This document shows, piece by piece, positions 56,016-64,000 of a stretch of 64,000 nt of DNA; position 1 is the stretch's first letter; every line of letters begins with the position of its first letter. The notes beneath the pieces are model-generated. The model was given only the letters and a program-made list of their open reading frames with translations, was not told the DNA's origin and made no database searches. This DNA comes from Modestobacter sp. VKM Ac-2982 (GTDB lineage: Bacteria; Actinomycetota; Actinomycetes; Mycobacteriales; Geodermatophilaceae), in NCBI RefSeq assembly GCF_026967935.1, contig NZ_JAPVBL010000001.1:1294678-1358677 (forward strand), given 5' to 3'. A program made the position numbers and the translations under genes.

Positions 56016-56049
56016 TTGCACCTCGTTGGCACCTGCACACTGCTCGCAA
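56016..56049 (-). promoter_or_regulatory. Two abutting Nur-like (nickel regulator) boxes before cbiM
   Basis: Reading the minus strand, box 1 (56049-56033) is TTGCGA-N5-GTGCAG and box 2 (56032-56016) is GTGCCA-N5-GTGCAA. Both keep the TGC...GCA spacing of the Streptomyces Nur consensus TTGCAA-N5-TTGCAA. TAAGCT (56015-56010), a -10-like box, follows immediately, so a bound Fur-family repressor would block the promoter. Confidence 0.55.
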
Positions 56050-56165
56050 GAAGGCCACGTGAACGGCCGGTGACGTGACCGAGCGCACTCCCGCCGACAC
56101 ATCTCCGGGGCGGGCGGGGCGTCGGCAACACGTCTGGAACACAACCGGGAGACACGCGCCGGGGA

Positions 56166-56205
56166 GTTCACCGCGGCGAAACACGTCCACGCCGTCGACG
56201 GAAAC
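56166..56205 (+). promoter_or_regulatory. Candidate GlnR site upstream of amt
   Basis: GTTCAC (56166-56171), then GAAAC (56178-56182), and a second GAAAC (56201-56205). The first half fits the GTnAC-n6-GAAAC GlnR pattern. The second GAAAC is 23 rather than 22 nt away, and its GTnAC partner is poor. Nitrogen control of amt-glnB-glnD by GlnR is known in actinobacteria. Confidence 0.4.
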
Positions 56206-56316
56206 ACGGTGTCGGCACCGTCTTCTCCGCACCGCCTCCTCCGGCGGTGGCTCGCCCGAGGCCCCTCGGGGCCCCCGCTTGCGGCCGATGGCCGACGACA
56301 CCCTCAGGAGGTTGCC

Positions 56317-58001
<1,685 letters not shown>

Positions 58002-58020
58002 GGCCGGCCTGGTGACCTGA

Positions 58021-58062
58021 CGTCGGCCGGGGTGGCGGGGTGACCTGCCGCCCCGGCCGACG
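58021..58062 (+). terminator. Hairpin between glnB and glnD
   Basis: A 12-bp perfect stem CGTCGGCCGGGG (58021-58032) with CCCCGGCCGACG (58051-58062), 18-nt inner part that can pair further. No U tract. It could set glnD expression below that of amt-glnB. Confidence 0.6.
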
Positions 58063-58095
58063 CCGTCCCTCCCGCAGGACGACCGAGAGGTGCCC

Positions 58096-60501
58096 GTGCT
58101 CGACCTCGCCACCCTGACCGCACTGCCCCGCGCAGCGCGGGTGCAGGCGTTCGACGACTGGCTGGCCGGCCTGCTGGCCGAGGCGCTCGCCGGGACGCCA
58201 CGAGCCACCCGCCGCCGGGGCGGCCCGCCGGCCGAGCCGGCGGAGGCCGGTGTCGCGCTGGTGGCCGTGGGCAGCCTCGGCCGCCGGGAGCTGCCGCCGC
58301 ACGGCGACCTGGACCTGGTGCTCGTGCACGACGGCCGGGCCGAGGTCGCGGCGCTCGCCGACGCCCTCTGGTACCCGATCTGGGACGCCGGGGTGCGGCT
58401 CGACCACTCCGTGCGGACGGTCTCCGAGGCCGTCTCCGTGGCCGCCGAGGACGTCAAGGCGGGCCTCGGCCTGCTCGACGCACGGCACGTGGCCGGCGAC
58501 CCGGAGGTCACCGCGGGCCTGCGGACGGCGACGCTCGGTTCCTGGCGTCAGCACGCCGGCCGGCTGCTGCCCCAGCTGCGCGACCTGCGCCGGGAGCGGG
58601 CCCGGCTGGTCGGCGAGCTGGGGTTCCTCCTGGAGCCCGACCTGAAGGAGGCCTACGGCGGGCTGCGCGAGGGTCAGGTGCTGCGGGCCCTGGCCGCGGC
58701 CCAGCTGGCCGACGAGCCCCCGGCCGATGCCGGAGAGGCCTACGACTTCCTGCTCGACGTGCGAGACGCCCTGCGCCGCAGCACCGGGCGCGCCGGCGAC
58801 GCCCTGGTCCGCCAGGAGCAGGCCGCGGTGGCCGAGGCGCTCGGGCTGGCCGACGACGACGTGCTGCTGCGCCGGGTCAGCCTGGCCGGGCGCCGGCTCG
58901 CCTTCGTCGCGGACGAGACCTGGCGGCGGGTGGACGCCTCCCTCGTGCGGCGTCCGCGGGCCCGGTACCGACGGGTCCGGCGCGAACCGCTGGCCGAGGG
59001 GCTGGTCCGGCAGGGCGACGAGGTGGTGCTGGCCCGGGACGCCAGGCCGGCCGCGGACCCGGGGCTGGTGCTGCGCGGTGCCGCCGCGGCCGCCCGCGCG
59101 GACCTGCTGCTGTCGCCCTACACGCTCAAGGTGCTGGCGGTGCACGCGCCGGCGCTGCCGGAGCCCTGGCCCGCGGAGGTCCGCTGGTCCTTCCTCCGGC
59201 TGCTGGCCAGCGGTCGCAGCGCCGTCCCGGTCCTCGAACAGCTGGACCAGGAGGGCCTGCTGGCCCGGATGCTGCCGGAGTGGGACCGGGTGCGGTCGCT
59301 GCCGCAGCGCCACCCGTGGCACCGGTTCACCGTCGACCGGCACCTGGTGGAGGCAGCCGCCGCAGCGTCCGAGCTGACCCGGGACGTCGACCGGCCGGAC
59401 CTGCTGCTCGTCGGCGCCCTGCTGCACGACATCGGCAAGGGCTGGCCCGGCGACCACAGCGTCGTCGGGGAGCCGATCGCCGCGGCGGTGGCGACCCGGA
59501 TGGGCTTCTCACCGCCGGACGTCGCCACGCTGGCCGCGATGGTGCGCCACCACCTGCTGCTGCCGGCGACCGCCACCCGGCGGGACATCGACGACCACGC
59601 CACCATCGACCGGGTCGCCGAGACGATCGGCCGGGACACCGCGCTCCTGGAGCTGCTGCACGCGCTGGCGCAGGCCGACGGCGCGGCGACCAGCAGCTCG
59701 GCCTGGTCGCCGTGGAAGGCGCACCTGGTCGCCGCGCTGGTGGCCCGGGTCCGGGCACACCTGGTCGCCGCCCCGGCCCCCGGGCCGGTGCTGGTCCCGA
59801 CCGTCCCGCAGGTGAGCTCCTCGGGCACGGGCGCGGCGGGGGAGGGCGAGCGCATCTCGGTCGGCGTGCAGGACGTGGCCGACGGCCAGCAGGTGACGTT
59901 CCTGGGGCCGGACCGACCCGGCGTGTTCAGCCGGTGCGCCGGCGTGCTGGCGCTGAACCAGCTCGACGTCCGGGCGGCCAGCATCTCGGTCGAGGGCGGC
60001 CGGGCGACCTCGGTGTTCGCCGTGCGGCCGCGGTTCGGGCGGGCACCGGTGCCGGAGATCCTGGCCGACGGCGTCCGCGCCGCCCTGGAGGGGACGCTGC
60101 CCCTGGACGCCCGGCTGCGGCAGCGGGAGATCGACTACCGCCAGCACGGCGACCGCGCCGCGGGGCCGCGGATCTCCTGGTACGACAACGAGGTGGACGG
60201 CGCGGCCTCGAGCATCGTGGAGGTCCGCGCCGGTGACCGGGCCGGCCTGCTCTACCGGCTGACCTCCGCGCTGGCCGAGCAGGGGCTGGACGTGACGTCC
60301 GCGCGGATCGAGACCCTCGGTGCCGACGCCCTCGACTCGTTCTACGTCTGTGACCCCGGCGGCGCCACGATGGACGCCGACCGGCGCCGGCAGGTCGAGG
60401 AGGCGCTGGTGTCCGCCGCCCGCGGCCTCGCGCCGGAGGAGACGGCCGCCGCCCCGACGTCCGGCGGGCGCAGCGTCAAGCGGGACACGCCGTCGGGCTG
60501 A
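58096..60501 (+). CDS. glnD: PII nucleotidyltransferase / nucleotidyl-removing enzyme
   Basis: An 801-residue sensor that modifies (in actinobacteria adenylylates) and demodifies PII according to glutamine. The nucleotidyltransferase domain has GSLGRRELPPHGDLDLVL (GS...DxD); the HD domain LLHDIGKGWPGDHS performs removal. Two C-terminal ACT domains follow (about 605-680 and 720-790: TFLGPDRPGVFSRCAGVLA and AGDRAGLLYRLTSALAE). GTG 58096 has GAGAGG 5 nt upstream; GTG 58090 would add two residues. Confidence 0.94.
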   Translation: MLDLATLTALPRAARVQAFDDWLAGLLAEALAGTPRATRRRGGPPAEPAEAGVALVAVGSLGRRELPPHGDLDLVLVHDGRAEVAALADALWYPIWDAGVRLDHSVRTVSEAVSVAAEDVKAGLGLLDARHVAGDPEVTAGLRTATLGSWRQHAGRLLPQLRDLRRERARLVGELGFLLEPDLKEAYGGLREGQVLRALAAAQLADEPPADAGEAYDFLLDVRDALRRSTGRAGDALVRQEQAAVAEALGLADDDVLLRRVSLAGRRLAFVADETWRRVDASLVRRPRARYRRVRREPLAEGLVRQGDEVVLARDARPAADPGLVLRGAAAAARADLLLSPYTLKVLAVHAPALPEPWPAEVRWSFLRLLASGRSAVPVLEQLDQEGLLARMLPEWDRVRSLPQRHPWHRFTVDRHLVEAAAAASELTRDVDRPDLLLVGALLHDIGKGWPGDHSVVGEPIAAAVATRMGFSPPDVATLAAMVRHHLLLPATATRRDIDDHATIDRVAETIGRDTALLELLHALAQADGAATSSSAWSPWKAHLVAALVARVRAHLVAAPAPGPVLVPTVPQVSSSGTGAAGEGERISVGVQDVADGQQVTFLGPDRPGVFSRCAGVLALNQLDVRAASISVEGGRATSVFAVRPRFGRAPVPEILADGVRAALEGTLPLDARLRQREIDYRQHGDRAAGPRISWYDNEVDGAASSIVEVRAGDRAGLLYRLTSALAEQGLDVTSARIETLGADALDSFYVCDPGGATMDADRRRQVEEALVSAARGLAPEETAAAPTSGGRSVKRDTPSG

Positions 60502-60596
60502 GGTCCGCAGGTCTGTCGTACCCCCGTGAGACGTTCGACGTGCCGGACGGGAGCCCCCTCCCGACGACCGGCGCCGAGACGAGAGGGGACGCGACC

Positions 60597-60788
60597 GTGA
60601 CCGACCTCCAGCAGTGGCCCTGCCCCACCTGCGAGCACGTGACCGACTTCGAGCAGCCGGAGTGCATCGACGGCCACACCGAGGACGGCGGGGCGTGCCC
60701 GGAGTGGGCCTGCACCGCCTGCGGCACCGCCCTGGTCAGCGGTGACGCGCACCGTCCGGTGGCCGCGACCTGGCACCGGGCGGCCTGA
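60597..60788 (+). CDS. Small zinc-ribbon protein
   Basis: A 63-residue acidic protein with CPTC, two single Cys (ECIDG, ACPEWAC) and CTAC, giving a probable treble-clef or zinc-ribbon fold. GTG 60597 has GAGAGGGGA about 7 nt upstream; GTG 60540 in frame would add 19 residues. No function recognised. Sits alone between glnD and ffh. Confidence 0.7.
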   Translation: MTDLQQWPCPTCEHVTDFEQPECIDGHTEDGGACPEWACTACGTALVSGDAHRPVAATWHRAA

Positions 60789-60847
60789 GCGAGGTCTTCC
60801 CGCCGCACTGTGCACGACTTCCTGGCGGACCACCGCCGTGGGGCCAT

Positions 60848-60853
60848 TACGCT
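60848..60853 (+). promoter_or_regulatory. -10 box (TACGCT) upstream of ffh
   Basis: TACGCT within CCATTACGCTGGGAG. It implies an ffh leader of about 110 nt. No clear -35. Confidence 0.35.
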
Positions 60854-60972
60854 GGGAGCAGTGGCGTGACGGCCCCGGGGTGGCCCCGGGAGCCCGAGCC
60901 GTGCCGCTCGGCCCGCTGGAGCACCCGGTGGGCCGGCCGGTGGCTGCACGCCAGACTGCCTGAGGACGTGTT

Positions 60973-62544
<1,572 letters not shown>

Positions 62545-62548
62545 GCCG

Positions 62549-63643
62549 GTGAGCACCGCAGCTGCCCCGGCCCTGCACCTGTCCGGGGTCGTCCTCCCCG
62601 ACGGCGAGCACCGGGAGCTCTGGGTCCGCGAGGGGCGGATCACCTTCGACCCCGTCCCCGGCGCCGAGACGGTCAGCCGCGGTGGCTTCCTGCTGCCCGG
62701 CCTCGTCGACGCGCACTGCCACGTCGGCATCGGCGGAGGCGGGGTGCACGCGACCGGGGTCGATGACCTGCGGGAGCAGGCGCTCCAGGAGCGGGCCGCC
62801 GGGGTCCTGGCGCTGCGCGACTGCGGTTCCCCGGTCGACACCCGGATGCTCGACGAGCACCCCGACCTGCCCCGCGTCATCCGCGCCGGCCGGCACATCG
62901 CCGCCCCCCGCCGCTACATCCCCGGGCTGGCGATCGAGCTGGAGCCGGCCGACCTGGTGGCCGAGGTGCGGGTGCAGGCCCGGCGCGGTGACGGCTGGGT
63001 GAAGCTGGTGGGTGACTGGATCGACCGTGGCGTGGGCGACCTGGCGCCGGAGTGGCCGGACGACGTCCTGGCGGCGGCGATCGCCGCCGCACATGAGGAG
63101 GGTGCGCGGATCACCGCGCACACCTTCGGCACCGACGCGCTGCCCGGGCTGATCGGGGCGGGGATCGACTGCATCGAGCACGGCACCGGGCTGACCGAGG
63201 AGCTGGTGGGGGAGATGGCCCGCCGGGGCACGGCCGTCGTCCCCACGCTGGTCAACGTGGAGAACTTCCCCGGCTTCGCGGCGGCGGGAGAGGCCAAGTT
63301 CCCCTCCTACGCCTCCACGATGCGGCGGCTGTACGCGAACTCCGGAGCGGTGGTGCGCGCGGCGTTCGAGGCCGGCGTCCCCGTGTTCGCCGGCACCGAC
63401 GCCGGCGGGGGGGTCGACCACGGCGTCATCGCCGACGAGATCCGGGCGCTGCACGCGGCCGGGCTGCCCGCCGAGGCCGCGCTGGCCGCCGGTTCCTGGG
63501 GTGCCCGCGAGTGGCTGGGCCTGCCGGGCATCACCGAGGGCGCCCCGGCTGACCTGGTGGTCTACGAGACCGACCCCCGGGCCGACCTCGACACGTTGCA
63601 GCGACCGCAGCGGATGGTCCTCCGGGGCGCCGTCGTCGCCTGA
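62549..63643 (+). CDS. Amidohydrolase family protein
   Basis: A 364-residue TIM-barrel hydrolase with [12 protein letters not shown] (HxH metal ligands), the Lys of [19 protein letters not shown] and CIEHGTG (histidines), and the FAGTDAGGG aspartate. Similar to imidazolonepropionase- and prolidase-like members of the superfamily. Substrate unknown. GTG 62549 is 4 nt after ffh, so it is cotranscribed, a frequent arrangement in actinobacteria. Confidence 0.9.
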   Translation: MSTAAAPALHLSGVVLPDGEHRELWVREGRITFDPVPGAETVSRGGFLLPGLVDAHCHVGIGGGGVHATGVDDLREQALQERAAGVLALRDCGSPVDTRMLDEHPDLPRVIRAGRHIAAPRRYIPGLAIELEPADLVAEVRVQARRGDGWVKLVGDWIDRGVGDLAPEWPDDVLAAAIAAAHEEGARITAHTFGTDALPGLIGAGIDCIEHGTGLTEELVGEMARRGTAVVPTLVNVENFPGFAAAGEAKFPSYASTMRRLYANSGAVVRAAFEAGVPVFAGTDAGGGVDHGVIADEIRALHAAGLPAEAALAAGSWGAREWLGLPGITEGAPADLVVYETDPRADLDTLQRPQRMVLRGAVVA

Positions 63644-63690
63644 GCCAAACCGATGGACGGCGTCCCGCGGACGCCTGGGACACTCCAGTC

Positions 63691-64000
63691 GTGCTCCTTC
63701 GGATGTCCTCCCTGTTCCTGCGCACCCTCCGCGACGACCCCGCCGACGCCGAGGTCCCCAGCCACCGGCTGCTCGCCCGCGGCGGCTACATCCGGCGGGC
63801 CGCGCCGGGCGGGTTCACCTGGCTGCCGCTGGGCTGGCGGGTGTTCCGGAACGTCGAGCGCGTCGTCCGCGAGGAGATGGACGCGATGGGCGCGCAGGAG
63901 GTGCACTTCCCGGCGCTGCTGCCGCGCGAGCCCTACGAGGCGACCGGCCGCTGGACCGAGTACGGGCCCAACCTCTTCCGGCTGAAGGACCGGCGGGGCA
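63691..64000 (+). CDS. proS: Prolyl-tRNA synthetase, N-terminal part (runs off right edge)
   Basis: The first 103 residues of the bacterial-type class II enzyme: [62 protein letters not shown] (motif 1 and motif 2 approach), and [18 protein letters not shown] at the edge. GTG 63691 is preferred (homologues have a few residues before MSSLFLRT); ATG 63703 is the alternative. A poor -10 (GACACT) ends 6 nt before the GTG, consistent with a leaderless message. Confidence 0.94.
   Translation, partial: MLLRMSSLFLRTLRDDPADAEVPSHRLLARGGYIRRAAPGGFTWLPLGWRVFRNVERVVREEMDAMGAQEVHFPALLPREPYEATGRWTEYGPNLFRLKDRRG

Larger units (their letters stand above)
55940..56316. other. 377-nt divergent control region between cbiM and amt
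   Basis: Contains the Nur-like boxes (56016-56049) for the metal transporter, a GlnR-like site (56166-56205) and the amt ribosome site AGGAGG (56306-56311). A GC hairpin-forming stretch around 56225-56275 (GGCGGTGG, CCCCTCGGGG) lies in the amt leader. No B12-box or cobalamin riboswitch core seen, and no further ORF. Confidence 0.5.

Noticed and set aside
55940..56316. Cobalamin riboswitch before the Co/Ni transporter
   Set aside because: I looked on the minus strand for the B12 box (GCCACTG-like) and the conserved core and found neither. The visible element is a pair of Nur-like boxes.
60742..60972. Possible ORF in the ffh leader
   Set aside because: It runs into the ffh start in another frame and shows no domain; the stretch is better explained as leader RNA with the TACGCT promoter.

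Overview
The window is a very GC-rich, densely packed actinobacterial chromosome segment. The order recG-rsmD-coaD, rpmF-rnc-mutM-smc-ftsY, amt-glnB-glnD-ffh and leuCD with a divergent IclR regulator is typical of Actinomycetota. Protein style, frequent leaderless starts and overall order suggest Geodermatophilaceae (Blastococcus, Modestobacter or Geodermatophilus like). That family assignment is inference from the sequence alone. Almost everything is core chromosome. I see no insertion sequence, prophage, CRISPR array or plasmid feature.

Layout. 1-6.2 kb: an edge-truncated Gln/Pro/Tyr/Gly-repeat protein, then amino-acid biosynthesis (serA, leuB, a medium-chain dehydrogenase, and citramalate synthase cimA behind an Ile-rich leader peptide and attenuator). 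6.2-12.4 kb: an accessory catabolic block, with an IclR regulator divergent from an ABC importer (two permeases, ATPase, lipoprotein binding protein) fused in one operon to a benzoylformate-decarboxylase-like ThDP enzyme. 12.4-17.1 kb: VOC protein, FAH hydrolase, gltX, CPBP protease, then tRNA-Gln and two tRNA-Glu genes on a duplicated tRNA-terminator unit. 17.1-21.2 kb: M23 peptidase with its ArsR-like regulator, the NdgR/LtbR-type IclR regulator and leuCD. 21.3-25 kb: Nudix/phosphatase, polyphosphate kinase and cofC on the minus strand. 25-36.4 kb: a hydrolase pair, gpsA, a Cys/Met PLP enzyme, ddl, lipoproteins (one frameshifted), DUF3515, a stand-alone Lrp ligand domain, thiL and two small enzymes.

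36.5-46 kb: rpmB, a DAK2/FakA-like kinase, recG, rsmD, coaD, a DivIVA-like coiled coil, DUF177, rpmF, rnc, mutM, acyP. 46-64 kb: smc, a phosphatase pair, ftsY, an inverted CbiMNQO-type Co/Ni ECF transporter, amt-glnB-glnD, a small zinc ribbon, ffh, an amidohydrolase and the start of proS.

Regulation is unusually readable. There is a probable Ile attenuator before cimA and a three-half-site IclR operator over a consensus promoter. The metal transporter carries two abutting Nur-like boxes, leuC has an inverted repeat in its promoter, and amt has a GlnR-like site. Many genes have a TANNNT box 5-8 nt before the start codon and no Shine-Dalgarno sequence, which implies leaderless mRNAs. Three tiny ORFs sit in ATGA start/stop overlaps ahead of larger genes and look like translational-coupling cistrons.
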